From positions 2,170,001-2,234,000 of the forward strand of contig OX465285.1 of assembly GCA_949987705.1 (NCBI GenBank): DNA of 64,000 bases, given 5' to 3'. Source of the DNA: Thereva unica. Lineage: Eukaryota > Arthropoda > Insecta > Diptera > Therevidae. How positions within the stretch are numbered: position 1 is the first letter of the stretch; every line of letters starts with the position of its first letter. Under the pieces are notes generated by a model that ran no database searches, had not been told where the DNA came from, and worked only from the letters and a program-made list of their open reading frames with translations. Below are positions 46,326-58,339 of this stretch, piece after piece. The position numbers and the translations under genes are program-made.

Positions 46326-47715
46326 AAAAATTTCCCGTTTTGGGCAATTTCTGGAGCGGCCCTTTTTTGGGTGGGAAATTGTTACGGACCTCCCAGGGAG
46401 TCTGTGAATTCAATCCCACCCCGGGCTGATCAGTATTTCCCGAGATAATGGCCATTTCACAGCCCTCCTTTGGGAATTCACAAAAGAGGGCATAACTCCC
46501 GAACCCCTTGGAATTTCCGGACAAACTCAACTGCTCCGAACTCGTGGGAGCGAGCCCTTTCCAACGATGCCCCATTCATCCACATTAGAGCACTTTCGAA
46601 AAATCGGCCAAAAATTTCCCGTTTTGGGCAATTTCTGGAGCGGCTCTTTTTTGGATGGGAAATTGTTAGGGACCTCCCAGGGAGTCTGTGAATTCAATCC
46701 CACCCCGGGCTGACCAGTATTTCCCGAGATAATGGCCATTTCACAGCCCTCCTTTGGAAATTCACAAAAGAGGGCATAACTCCCGAACCCCTTGGAATTT
46801 CCGGACAAACTCAACTGCTCTGAACTCGTGGGAGCGAGCCCTTTCCAACGATGCCCCATTCATCCACATCAGAGCGCTTTCGAAAAATCTGCCAAAAATT
46901 TCCCAAGGGGTACCCCTTTGAAAATTTCCCGTTTTGGGCAATTTCTGGAGCGGCCCTTTTTTGGATTGGAAATTGTTAGGGACCTCCCAGGGAGTCTGTG
47001 AATTCAATCCCACCCCGGGCTGACCAGTATTTCCCGAGATAATGGGCATTTCACAGCCCTCCTTTGGGAATTCACAAAAGAGGGCATAACTCCTGAACCC
47101 CTTGGAATTTCCGGACAAACTCAACTGCTCTGAACTCGTGGGAGCGAGCCCTTTCCAACGATGCCCCATTCATCCACATCAGAGCACTTTCGAAAAATCG
47201 GCCAAAAATTTCCCAAGGGGTACCCCTTTGAAAATTTCCCGTTTTGGCAATTTCTGGAGCGGCCCTTTTTTGGATGGGAAATTGTTAGGGACCTCCCAGG
47301 GAGTCTGTGAATTCAATCCCACCCCGGGCTGACCAGTATTTCCCGAGATAATGGGCATTTCACAGCCCTCCTTTGGGAATTCACAAAAGAGGGCATAACT
47401 CCTGAACCCCTTGGAATTTCCGGACAAACTCAACTGCTCTGAACTCGTGGGAGCGAGCCCTTTCCAACGATGCCCCATTCATCCACATCAGAGCACTTTC
47501 GAAAAATCGGCCAAAAATTTCCCAAGGGGTACCCCTTTGAAAATTTCCCGTTTTGGCAATTTCTGGAGCGGCCCTTTTTTGGATGGGAAATTGTTAGGGA
47601 CCTCCCAGGGAGTCTGTGAATTCAATCCCACCCCGGGCTGACCAGTATTTCCCGAGATAATGGGCATTTCACAGCCCTCCTTTGGGAATCCACAAAAGAG
47701 GGCATAACTCCCGAA
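46326..47715 (-). repeat. 310-bp satellite array B (about 4.5 units, inverted to array A)
   Basis: Same monomer as array A, in the opposite orientation. GGGGTACCCC, CCCGAGATAATGG and AACGATGCCCCATTCATCCA recur at 309-310-base spacing. One unit (around 46600-46625) lacks 26 bases between two AAATTTCCC direct repeats, the footprint of slippage. Units are nearly identical, implying recent amplification or homogenisation. It lies in the tai intron, about 5.4 kb from array A across the exon. Confidence 0.9.
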
Positions 47716-50400
47716 CAGAGTTAACAGTGTTAGCACTAGAAGGGCTTAGTGTGAGATTGTGATTGAGAGATGGTAGGCTCCATATCCGAAGATCTGCCAT
47801 CAGGTCGCACATCACTCCCCATAAACCCTCCATACCCTCGTCAACCCCGTCATCGACCTAATTGCATCTGTCTTTCACCTGGTAATTCTCACACTATTCT
47901 GTCCTTCGGACTAGTCTCCCGCTCTTTCGATGCTGAGAAATAACCTATAACTCCAACATGGTTTCTTAAAGGCTTATCGGCATGTATGCCAACAGCTCCT
48001 ATAGAGGCTTTCGGTATGAGCTTCCATTGTTCAAGGAACGCTCCTTACCTTAAGCGTGCCGAAAATGTTCGTACAAATTGGCTTAACGTCAATGACAGCT
48101 ACGCCAAGCCTATCACCCAGTAATATTTTTTAGATATATTGGCAGATCGACAAAATCTAACGATCCTCTTCAAACGATCAATGATCGTTTACTTACTTAA
48201 TAGAGAGTACTATCATTTACGTCATACTGCATCGCTGTGAATGTCTCAAACACTGCAAACCTCGACCAATCTTACCTCAAAAAAAAAACTCCCAAATTTC
48301 AGTTCAGTTTTTACATAATGAATCCTAAACGTGTTCCTAATGACAGCTGAAAACACCTTTTCCCATTCACATATTTCAAAGACATTCGGTCATGGATTCC
48401 AAATCATTCGCGTCCCTTCTCCCGCGCGTCAATGATTTATCATTTTTCATCCTGACAAACCGTGAACGATTGAATTTTCCGTGATTTGAACCTTTGCACA
48501 AATTGTCAATATTCTTTTTGCCATCTGTTCGGCAAAAAAGAAGCACCTCTTCGGTCGTCTCCTCCAACAAGAAGAGAAAGAAAGAAATAAAGGAACGTCT
48601 CTATATCTAGATACTTCGCGCTTCATTACTCTGTAAGTAGTTCAGTCGACAACAATAAACAGAGCTGCAATTGTCCCGAACACCATCCATTAACTCTCTT
48701 TCAGCTGACAAACATGGAAGCGTGATAACGTTTTCGTTCGTTCGTTGGCGAACTCTTCTTAATTGTAGCGAAATATGAAGCCATTAGGAGGAGCGAGACT
48801 TGAAATGGAATTACACCAGGCCAACAACTATGCGACGTTCGGGGCGCAGAACGACGACAGAAACGAGACGACGTCCATGCAACAATCCCTAATGAGCGTA
48901 AAAAGGGGTTTCGCTTTCGCCTCATATTCGCCAGTTTCGCTTCGGCTATCAGTGGTTAATTTTTTTCCTAGTATTTTTCGTCGGTATTTTTTTTTTGGTG
49001 GAACATTAAAAGAGTTATGAAATCAGTGGTATAGAAAATAATTTTCTGTGTCTTTATAAATATCCACACAAAAACGCCATTTTCGAAAGAGAGATGGTGG
49101 TAGCAGCGCAAACGAACAAACAGCAAAAGCATATCGGAGAGTCAATTTCACGGCGAAAGGGCGAAGCGTAATGGGAGGGTACCAGTTAAGGCTGGCGAAG
49201 AGATAAGAATCTTAAAAGATGAGGGAATGAGGAAAGAATCTTGGAAGCGCGGTTAAACATCCTCGATAACATCTTAAATGGCTCATTACAAGCGAACAAT
49301 TGCTCTAAGTATTGTCAAATAATGCCTTCGAGCTTGATGCGATGGGTTTCGGGTAGGTATCACAACGGCTCGATGGTCTATCGAGAGGGGCGGCGAAGAA
49401 GAGAGGAATAGAGCTCGCGGAACTGGCAAGTGTCGCCTTGGTATCGGTCTTCCAGTTATCGCAAGACTTATTGAAACTTGAGGCGAAAAATTGTTTCTGA
49501 TGTTCTTCGTCGCGCGTTTTATTGGATTGAGAGTTTTGGGTGTGTGATAAGAGAAGACATAAATTTTTCCTGCGCTTGTAAGTATATTGAGAGTACTGTG
49601 CAAATTTACTTTCTGCTTTGTATGCGCGCTCTCGATGGAGGGATTTTTTTATGGTATCTTATTCATTGGGTAAATATTTGGAAAATGGGTTATATGCATT
49701 GTTGTTAAAGCCAAACAAATTAATTATATTTCAGTTCGATGAAGGGAAGGTTTGAGAGTGTTTTTGTGCATACATACAGCGATCGTATGTGTGCCAATAT
49801 TCAAGTTTTATGAATAGTGCAATAACCTGTATGTTTGAAACAAAAAATGCTGATGAGATGAATTCGTAGAAGTCGTTTTACAATATTTCAGCTCAGAGGA
49901 GGCGGTTTTGTGTTTGTAATGCCAAAAAGCAAAGTCTAAGCTTAAAACAATATTGGGCGATTGTACACTCACAAATTAATACCAAATCTCTTGAGAAGAA
50001 TTGAACGTATCAAACCATATCACTTTACAAATATGTGATAACAATGAACTGAAGGCACTGAATGTACTCTCTACGAACTACGAAGTAGGCAAACCTTCGC
50101 TAAATCTATAATCATAAGACACATATGTTTATTTCACCAATATAGAAGATTACTCAATAGGGGGTTGGTGGTGCACAGTAACAATGTAACAAAATAAAAA
50201 TTCGTGCACGATCAGTAGACAATAGGCTGTGGAAATGTCATGATAAGGGATCGATCTACCACTGTTGTGTAAAAAAAATTCGGTCGCAATTGATGCATAT
50301 TTTGTCTCTTCCATGTAGTACTCTTGGCTACAGGACCCGACCATCGGACAAGAGTTTCAAATGGCATTATCCAACAAATTCGCGGTACTCGTAATACCGA
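47716..50400. other. Low-copy intron sequence
   Basis: Mixed composition, no transposon motif. A plus-strand frame at 48775-49017 starts MKPLGGARLEMELHQANNYA in CG-rich sequence. After 41 codons a possible donor AGC|GTAAAA (48898) would join in phase 0 to the bHLH exon. I do not call it as CDS because the donor is weak and I recognise no family. Confidence 0.4.
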
Positions 50401-50401
50401 A

Positions 50402-52080
50402 CGATATGTAGAAGAATGGCAAAGACAGGGAGTCTATTGTGGGGTGTGCAATGGAGCTGTGTCCACCTATCCGTAAAAGACGCAGCTATGGATCTCGGAC
50501 AGCTGTCGGGACCTCGTCGATCAGCGGAAACGAAAGAAACACGTCGATTTCGAGCAATACCGACGATTGAACAAAGAAGTTCGACAGAAAATGAAATCGG
50601 AACGGGAAGCGTACGGGAATAACGTTGCGGCCGGCATGGAAAAAAACGGCGTAAAGGCACGCATGCCGGACGCTGTACCCGACGATCCGGCGGTTAGGCG
50701 GCAAAACAACAGCAAAAAATCGGATGACCTCTTCCATGGGCTCCTGCAGCGGTGAAGAGAATTCTTCCACCAGCTGTACAACAATGATCTGCCACAAAAT
50801 CCAGCACCCGAACCGCCGATTGTCGAACAGCCGACGAATTTTGATACCGATCTCGATCTTGATACCAAACCGGCAGTTATCGAGGTGAAGACGAATCGCT
50901 GAAAAATGGAAAAGCGCCGGGTATAGACCAAGTATCCGCCGAGATGATCAGATCCGGCAAAGTATTTACGAAAATCATACAATCGAGGCTACAGAAACAT
51001 CCAGAGCAAACGACCCGTCGTTGTTTCATCGACTTCAAATCCGCTTTCGATTGCTTCGATTGGAACAGCTTATGAAGAGCTTTGGACACCGAAAACATGC
51101 CATTGAAAATCATCCAACTTCTCCAAGCGTCGTACGATGGCTCAACCAGCAGCGATCGTGTTCGAAGCGACTTATACGACGAATTCCCGATTCCAAAAGG
51201 TATCAGACAAGGAGACGTCGCTTCGCACTTCTCTTTAACGGTGTGATCGACGCGATTAGGTGTGAAGCATTCGATGGACGAAGTAGAGTTTGATACGACG
51301 ACAACAACTTCGTAACGGACTTGATGCTCGCCGAGGATAGCGCCGTCTTCGTCGACACGGATGCCGCAGCAACGGACATCTTATACGACATTTCACGCAT
51401 CGTCCAGTCATACGGGTTAAAAATCCATGCGGAAAAGACCAAGGTGATCACAACGGACGGATCGAGGGCCAGCGTTCACCTCGAAGGAACCCAAATCGAA
51501 CAGGTTCTCCGATGTTCAAATATTTGGCATCATTGGTTGAGGAAATGAAAGTTGCATCGACGGCCGACGTTCATAGCCGCATCAGCCAGACAACAGCAAC
51601 ATTCGCCTCGTTCAAGTTGTGCATATGGAAATGAACAAATACTACCATTAAAATGAAACTACGCCTTTTTCGAACGTTGATCCTTCCGATTCCGATTGCG
51701 ATGCTTGAGGCAGATTCTCCGTGTCTCACTCCGCGAACCCCATAGAAACGAGGCAGTTAGACAAAGATGCGATCAGCAGGCACAGATCGAAGAAGACATA
51801 CAAAAACGCCGAGTACGGTGGTTCGGACATGTTTGCCGAATGGATGGTAACCGCTTGCCACGTAAAATTGTCTGGCGAGACCGTCCCGCAGACTGGAGAA
51901 TTCAATGATCGGCACCGAAGAAAACTTGGCTAAGGAATATCGAGGACGGCTTAAAGAATCAACGATTATCAGTTATCGTCGGGAATGGAAACGTCGTCGA
52001 GAATGGAGTTCTAGACCTAGCGGTCTTAAAAGCTTAAAAGTTATATTGCCTCCATGTGCGATCACAGAGACTGGGATTCG
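50402..52080 (+). mobile_element. LINE relic covering linker, reverse transcriptase and C-terminal end
   Basis: In order: DLVDQRKRKK...YRRLNKEVRQKMKSE (linker), FFHQLYNNDLP...NPAPEPP, GIDQVSAEMIRSG (APGIDxIxAEM block), RLQKHPEQTTR joined directly to CFIDFKSAFDCFDWNSLWRA (palm block A), FPIPKGIRQGDVASHFS (GVRQGxxxSPLLF), LMLAEDSAVFVDTDAAATDI (usually YADDxA...; here LAED, so inactive), GLKIHAEKTKVITTDG, then LRQILRVSLREPHRNEAVRQ, RRVRWFGHVCRMDGNRLPRK and WRDRPADWRIQ. Stops, frameshifts and missing stretches between blocks show it is dead. It is the most complete mobile element in the window. Confidence 0.9.
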
Positions 52081-52254
52081 AGTCATGTGCAGTAAAATGA
52101 TCCTAACAAAACCCTGATGGGATCTGCGATGGAAGCAACCAAGCAGAATTTTATTTTCTCTGGCAGCTAGGTGACTGGGATATAGTCAAATCAAAGCGAG
52201 TTTGGGACAGCCAACCCCTTGATGGGCAGGTAAATGTGGAACTAGTCTAAAAAT

Positions 52255-52645
52255 TTGGCCATCCAGCTGCCCAAACCAGAGGCCTATGTTCGGTTACCAT
52301 GCTTTCGATTCGGGCTATCATCATCATCAGGAGCTCCACAGCCTATTGTTGGCCTTAGCTTCCTCCAGCATTCGCCTTCATGATTCTCGATCCCTGGCCC
52401 AACTTTTCCAGTTTCTTATATCCTGAGACAGTTGGATTCCAACGTCATCTATATATCTTTTCTTAGGCCGACCTGGTCTTCGTGTTCCTAGCGGTACTTT
52501 CGCTAGCACTATCTTTTTCGGGTTTCGCTCCGACAAGACCAACCCATCGTAGACTGTTTGCTTTGATCAGTTTAACAATGTTTGGAATCTTACTGCTAGA
52601 TAGAGGGTCTCCTTTTTTGTGTAAGGGACACAATATGCCCTCATT
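52255..52645 (-). mobile_element. LINE C-terminal end relic
   Basis: Minus strand reads IVKLIKANSLRWVGLVG, then RRPGRPKKRYIDDVGIQLSQ and DIRNWKSWARDRES, with RRMLEEAKANNRLWSS to the end. This is the usual LINE terminal order 'RLRWxGHVxR...GRPxxRWxDxV...W...AxDRxxWRxxxxxA'. It is followed on the minus strand by (GAT)n from 52337, a plausible 3' tail. It points toward the LINE at 50402-52080 but is a different family. Confidence 0.85.
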
Positions 52646-52734
52646 TCACTCATCAGGTATTTCTTTCCGTCTCCAGATTTCAAACGCCGAAAGCGGACTT
52701 CACATAAACCACAAATGTTACTTTAACCCAAATT

Positions 52735-52880
52735 AAACTCAACCCGAGTATATGAGACGAAATATCAACTCGATCCAGGTAGGAGATCTGGGTTGAGTGG
52801 ACCCAGTTTCAACTCGACATCCGTTTACGGCTGGGTTGAACCCGGGTTGACCCTGGGTTGAACCTAGTTATACACGGGGT
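52735..52880. repeat. Short GGGTTGA-rich repeat
   Basis: GGGTTGA occurs at 52791, 52843, 52853 and 52873-type positions together with AACTCAACCCGAG and AACTCGA words, forming an internally repetitive and partly self-complementary block. May be a small MITE; ends are unclear. Confidence 0.4.
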
Positions 52881-53360
52881 AATTGTCACCTGGGTCCATT
52901 CTTCATCAAACCACCCTTCCCTTCGTCCTTGTTGCACGCCTAGAACATTTTCTGCTGTTTCTTTTATTGTTTTTTTTACATCGTTCCATCGTTCAAGTCT
53001 GCGTGTGTGTTTTGACTTCGTGTGTGTTTTTTACTTTCTCAACTGCGCAAAAATGCAATAAATTATCAATAATTTCTTGGCACACAAGACCCCAATTCAT
53101 TTAAAGCAAAAATAAATCATTTTAAATAAAAAGTAAGTAAATTTAAAATTAAGAACCAAAACTTCCGTTCGGACCAATTTAAAAGCAATCAGCAACAAAT
53201 TTGCATATTTTGCAGGAAAAACCAAAAGAATTTTTTATTTTTCGATTTAAATATTTTTTAATCTTAAAATTTATTAGTTTCTAGATGTAATAAGTTTTGT
53301 GGGAAATATTGTTTTGTTAATCCTTTTTTTCTGTTTTTTTCCTGTCTAATGCTCTTTCAG

Positions 53361-53522
53361 CCACAATCTCAAATAAACAAATGCAACAATGAGAAACGAC
53401 GGAGGGAATTGGAGAATAATTATATTGAGCAACTGGGGGAGTTCCTTCAGCTCAATAAGCGCGGGGATATGACCTCAACGAAACCAGATAAGGCGGCAAT
53501 TTTAAATCAAGTTGTAAAAACG
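53361..53522 (+). CDS. tai: taiman exon: bHLH domain
   Basis: Acceptor TGCTCTTTCAG ends at 53360 and donor ACG|GTAAGT starts at 53523; the exon is 162 nt, 54 codons, phase 0 at both ends. It encodes PQSQINKCNNEKRRRELENN, then YIEQLGEFLQLNK, a loop RGDMTSTKPDK and helix 2 AAILNQVVKT. NEKRRRELEN is the basic region and start of helix 1 of p160/SRC coactivators, and KPDKAAIL is the family's helix-2 signature (KPDKxAIL in vertebrate NCOA1-3). The form is closest to insect Taiman. The protein binds Met/germ-cell-expressed or the ecdysone receptor and acts in the nucleus in hormone-dependent transcription. Continuation (PAS domains) would begin in the next exon, not seen here. Confidence 0.95.
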
Positions 53523-53880
53523 GTAAGTGATATTATTTAATATTTTTTAATAGTTATATTGCTATCGCAACACAGTATATTTCTAACTATGCTGTTAGTT
53601 TTCGTCAAAATATGGCCAATTTAGTTCCCTTTTCGTTTCTGCATCAAGTTGAATATTTGACCTTTGTCGTTCTTCTTTGTATCCTTCAAAGCATGTATTG
53701 ATTATAACCTGTACACTGTTAGTTCAAGATCTGAAACCCTACTAAGTTCTGCTACCATATAATAAAATTGAGAGGACGTTGGTTTTTAGACGGGGTTGAC
53801 AACCGAAATACTTGGACATAATAATATTTTGGTCTCCTTTTGCAATTGCCTTTTCGTCCTTCTAAACGCCCGTGATTCTA
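53523..53880 (+). other. tai: Start of the next tai intron
   Basis: Begins GTAAGTGATATT. AT-rich, with no exon found. The intron appears to continue to the window end, because no PAS-domain exon is recognised. Confidence 0.6.
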
Positions 53881-53883
53881 CTA

Positions 53884-53975
53884 GGCCCCCAACAAACTAC
53901 TAAGCACATCCAATGCTGCTTGACCTCGGTCATCGAACGATAAGTCGCCTATTGAGTTTGCTAATGGCACTCTTT
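53884..53975 (-). repeat. 5S-rRNA-like repeat copy 3
   Basis: Minus strand carries AGGCGACTTATCGTTCGATG, then ACCGAGGTCAAGCAGCATTG and GATGTGCTTAGTAGTTTGTT. Diverged at both ends but in the same order as the other copies. Confidence 0.65.
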
Positions 53976-54542
53976 AAAGTCACCAATATAATTTCATGTT
54001 CTCTTCATCAAACCATGTCTTAACGCTTCAATAGTGCTCCCTGGAGGTTCTGTTGAACTTTTCGTCGCTTCATCAAGCAACATTGGACCGGGTTAGTATT
54101 CTAAGTAGCATTTTGGTAAAGCCACACTTGGATAGGAAAAGGCAATTGAGTTGACGGTGGGGGGGGGGAGTTACGGCTAACAAAAGATCTCTGAAGATGC
54201 TGACACCCGATTTGTCACTTCTACCAAAACCTAAGGAGGGTCACTGCAGACGAACACCTATCAGCTCTGCTAGCAAGTCTTAATTCCACCTCCCCGCACT
54301 GCCCTGGTACAAACAAAACTGAAAGCCGTAGTAATAACTGTGTGCTTGTGCATTTTTCAACCATTTTCACTCAGTCCTCAAACCTGAGCTTCTGGAACCT
54401 CTTTTGTGCCGACAAACTGCACAGGTCAGACCGTTTATCGTTTAGTTCTCTTAGGTCCGTCCATTTGCCATTATTAAAAAGATGTACTCAAGTCAACAAA
54501 ACTGACGAAACTGAGCAAAAAAACTGGATAACCAACTGACAA

Positions 54543-54623
54543 GCCCACACACTTTCAGCTCAGTTTATCGTACAGTTTTTTTACGCAGTTCAATTGCGCA
54601 GTTAAGGCTGAAAGTGTGTGGAC
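54543..54623. repeat. Short foldback
   Basis: CCCACACACTTTCAGCT and AGGCTGAAAGTGTGTGG are inverted copies separated by about 45 bases, consistent with a small MITE or hairpin. Confidence 0.55.
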
Positions 54624-54810
54624 TGCTTAGGAAGTACAATGAAAGTACCAATAATGCGCTCCAACTGAAGACGGTAGATTCCTCATGAGCACCACATGAA
54701 GAAAAGTCTGCGATACTGCCTCACGGCTAAACTTTAGCTTTACTCATACAAAGCTCTAGTTTTTGTTGTTGCCGTGCTTCATATTTCAGGGGATTATGTG
54801 TATATTGATG

Positions 54811-54922
54811 GCCGTGAAAGTTGTCATTTAACATACTCAACAGACCAATTCTCGTTCGATTGCAGAGGTAAGCAGCATTGGACGTGATTAGTACTCGGTG
54901 GGGGACCGCTTGGAAAAACGAC
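54811..54922 (+). repeat. 5S-rRNA-like repeat copy 4 (well preserved)
   Basis: GACCAATTCTCGTTCGATTG, then CAGAGGTAAGCAGCATTGGA, CGTGATTAGTACTCGGTGGG and GGACCGCTTGGAAAAACGAC track 5S rRNA (CGGTTCTCGTCCGATCACCG, AAGTTAAGCAGC, GGTTAGTACT.GGATGGG, GACCGCTTGGGAA). It shares an upstream block (GATTATGTRTATRTTGATGG CCGTGAAAGTTGTCATTTA) with the inverted copy at 63461. Confidence 0.85.
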
Positions 54923-54924
54923 GA

Positions 54925-57900
54925 ATATTCGCATATCCACGCCAAAATTCTCAAATTTTTTGATTTCCGATTTCCCCTCGTGATGGGGCAAGGCGTTAGG
55001 TACCTACGCCTTGTGGGTCCCATAGGGCAACAGATCGCTAACTTCTATGATCGGATTAGAATATGGCTTCCTCACTTTCTGAACTTTCGGGCGATAGAAG
55101 GAGAACGGGCATGGAATTGCTTTATAGAACGAAAAGAAGAAAGTAGGAATGTACCCCTTGGAACAAGTAGAAAAAAACGAAGAGCCATTTCGGGGAGCGG
55201 CATGGTAGCAATCTTAATCCCTAGACTATTGGGCACAGCCGCTGTGTTAGTTTATTTCCCGTTGGGCCATTTGTTCTGCATTACCTTCATCTACCACCAT
55301 CTCTATCATATCGCAATCGATGGTTGCACAAACAATCCAAAGAACCACAAAAGGAACCTGTACAGTACTTGATTTTCCCTGTCTCTGTTTCTGAATAGCG
55401 TGACAACATAAAGCACTCCCTCCTCCTCCTTCCGCAGCCAGAAAAAACTCGTTTTTATATCCCGAAATTTATTAAACTTTCCTTCCGTGGAGAAACGAAG
55501 TAACAAATCCACTTCTCCTGCGAAGCGGAGTACCCCCACCCCTTGGAGCCGTCTTCCTTATTGTCGTACGCTATTTTTATCTCGAACAAAATATCAATAA
55601 TGAAACAATTACCGGGAGCCTTGATAATTCCCGGTGAAATATTAATAATTTGGAAGCAATTAACCTACATCGAGCCGGAGAAGTGCGCTCGCCGCCAGCT
55701 CCTCCAGCGTCGGATATTGAAAGTCATCAATATTCGAGAAGGGATTCGTCGCCGTGTGTACACGCTGCCGTATCGAACCGTACGAAATCCGCCTTTTTTT
55801 GTGCTATGCTACCTAAGCGCCACCATCCGGACTACGTCACCATTGTGCTCCCCCGATGAAGATTGAAGCCGGCTTCCTTACTGCCGAGTCCTATTATACA
55901 CACAATCCTTCAGCCGGGGCAGGGTGCACACATATTGGTCGAGTTGATTATGTTTGTATGTTCCTTGGGCAATTCAATTAAGCGATCATCTTCGTGCGCT
56001 GGCGGTGGCCCTTAATTCCTTTGTCCACATCGTTTCAGGGCCGGAGAGTGGATTTCTGCTGGAAAATTGGCCGCAGGACATTCAGGAAAAAATCCGTCGC
56101 AATCAGGAACGGATTCATTAAAAACGTCGTCTGCTCCTAAGTGTGCAGCTCATCAAAATACTCCCCGAGGAGCAATGAGCCACCCTAATTAAGTTCACCT
56201 AATTTCGTGTAATTTCCCTTGGTGCGAAGGTCACGTGTGGTTTGGCCGTGCGGAGGCCCGGGTTTTTACCATGTCATGCTGCTATCACTGACGAGATTTT
56301 GTGCTTGTTTTTTCCCTGCTCTGGCGTCCAACCTCAATTTTTCATCATTTCGGTGTCCTCCATGTCCAGCAGCAGCAGCAGAATTCAATCCGGCACAATC
56401 CACAGGAGCATGGGTCAAATCTAGCCGTGTTGGAGCTGGAGGACCGTAAAGGAACGGGAAAGGCACTCACTTTGTGTTAATGAAAGCTTCTATAATTCCT
56501 CAATATCGGGACAAAGATCCTTCTCCATCCCGCTGCGAAAGGAACTCTGGGGGCTCCTTTGGTCCTGAGAGTTTCAGCCACTGAAGGCGAATCGGGCCGG
56601 AGGACTTCTCTCCATATCTTTCTGTAATCGCCCATTGATGGGAATTCGAGAAGAGGACAAATCTAATCTCGTAATTAGATTTGTAATAGAATTACCGGGG
56701 ATGAAAACGTAAGGAGCAGAGCAACTAGGATGATCCTTAGGCATTTCGAGGCCGGGGGAAGAGTTTCAATTTATTTTCCTCGCTCCAATCGGAGGGGATT
56801 AGTTTTCATGGGATTCTGTTTCTGGAAAATCTGATATGTTTACTTTCACCACCCCCGCACCCCGTCCTCCAGATGAGAGAGAAAGTCTATCTGTGTAAGG
56901 GCATGAATAAACAAAGGAAAAACTGGAAATTCAGTGTTGGAGGAAAAAAGAGATTTGCTCAATAGCAACAACAACAAACGAGAAACCGAGAAAGTTTTTA
57001 ATTTCGGATAATGTGTAAATACAGGAAAGTTTCTTATTGGTGATTGCTCAATTTCCATACCAATGCGCAATTAACTTCTTAAATCTGATCCTTGAATGTG
57101 CCGAGGCTTATGGAGAATTCAATTTGACACCAACGCTTTGGGCACTTGTAGATTTTCCAATTTGGAAATATTTCCTTTGCTTCGGCATACAATTTGGGAC
57201 TAATTAAATTTTTGTGACTGGGACCAATTGTTTTTTGGGATTTTTTATGTAATTATAACTTTGGGGGCACTTTGGAGACACAGCTTGGACTTAACTTACT
57301 AACAATCAATTCTGTAAATTTTTAGGCTGGCTTTGACCAACATACTTTAAAAAAAGCTGGAATATCCTTTTCCTGTGTCTCAAGCTGAGAGTCCTCCTCT
57401 CCTGCAGGATTACGCCAGCCTTAAACTCTGGTGTATGACTCTTATTCTATCTTCAAACTTATTTCACATCCTGCCTGACTTCTATAAGCGCTCCAGTATA
57501 TTTCGGATTCGGTGGTTGGTACGATCTGCAACTCTGTGCAATATCCTCTCAGAACTTAGTAAAATCGTAGCTACCTTGTGATACCTGTCGATCAATATTG
57601 CTGCATTTGGGTCAAGCGATTGGCCATTCTGCTTGTTATTCTTCAGTAGACAAACTTCACGCTATTTGCCGAAGAATGGCCTTTGTTCCCCCGCTTGTAT
57701 ATATCGGGCCCTGGATACGTAGATTCTCATATCGTCCATTGTTATCACCCCAGATATTTGCTTCCCCCGACATAGTTGAGTAGATGCAACATATCCGTAA
57801 AATATTAAGTGTGAACTCGACTCGCATTTTTCTCATTACACTCTTTACTGGGGCCGCAAAATATGACGATATTATTTTGGATACCCTATGTTTGGCAGCA

Positions 57901-57960
57901 CCTTGGCAATAGTCGCACCGGTGATAGATTTCAAAACTTTTCACAAAGCAACTTTAAAGG
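54925..57960. other. Low-copy, GC-mixed intron sequence
   Basis: No transposon motif. A stretch of 57 codons without a stop and without ATG (55948-56121) ends FLLENWPQDIQEKIRRNQER then IH-stop, and contains ATCGTTTCAGGG, which could be an acceptor at 56038. The composition looks protein-like, but I know no such family. Overlapping frames at 55543-55866 are likewise unassigned. Confidence 0.35.
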
Positions 57961-57974
57961 CCCCCTTTAATATT

Positions 57975-58339
57975 CAGGCCGCCGGCAGGCCGTGGCCTTT
58001 CAGACCAGGTCGGCAGGTACGGCTCGATCAAGGCCACTCAGTCTGACTGAGGGATGAGGACTTGAAACATTCGCCTGATACGCCGTAGACTGCAAGTGAA
58101 CTCACACACAGGGGAATACGACAATTTAATTTGACATGTTGTTAATTCTTCATGGCCTCAACGAAAACTTCAGATTGAATAGAAGTTCTGATGTTCAGGC
58201 CCGGACTGACGATAAATGCCCACAGTCATAACATTTTTTTGTCAATTTGACTGCAGGCGACATCTAGTTGGCGACCGATGACTGTTGATACTTGGCCTCA
58301 AGACGATAAATTTCCAGGTCAGGGCCTGCCGGCGGCCTG
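57975..58339. mobile_element. TIR element with CAGGCCGCCGGCAGGCC ends
   Basis: Left CAGGCCGCCGGCAGGCC and right GGCCTGCCGGCGGCCTG (58323-58339) are perfect 17-base inverted repeats. The internal left part (CAGACCAGGTCGGCAGGTAC, CTCAGTCTGACTGAGGGATG) recurs inverted at 63107-63203. No coding capacity. I see no clear target duplication. Confidence 0.75.

Noticed and set aside
46326..47736. Several 76-135-codon frames in the satellite arrays as genes
   Set aside because: They are the same monomer read repeatedly; the period of 309-310 shifts the frame each unit.
54811..54922. A functional 5S rRNA gene
   Set aside because: Conserved blocks carry many changes, the 5' end is diverged, and copies are dispersed with shared non-5S flanks instead of being in a tandem cluster.
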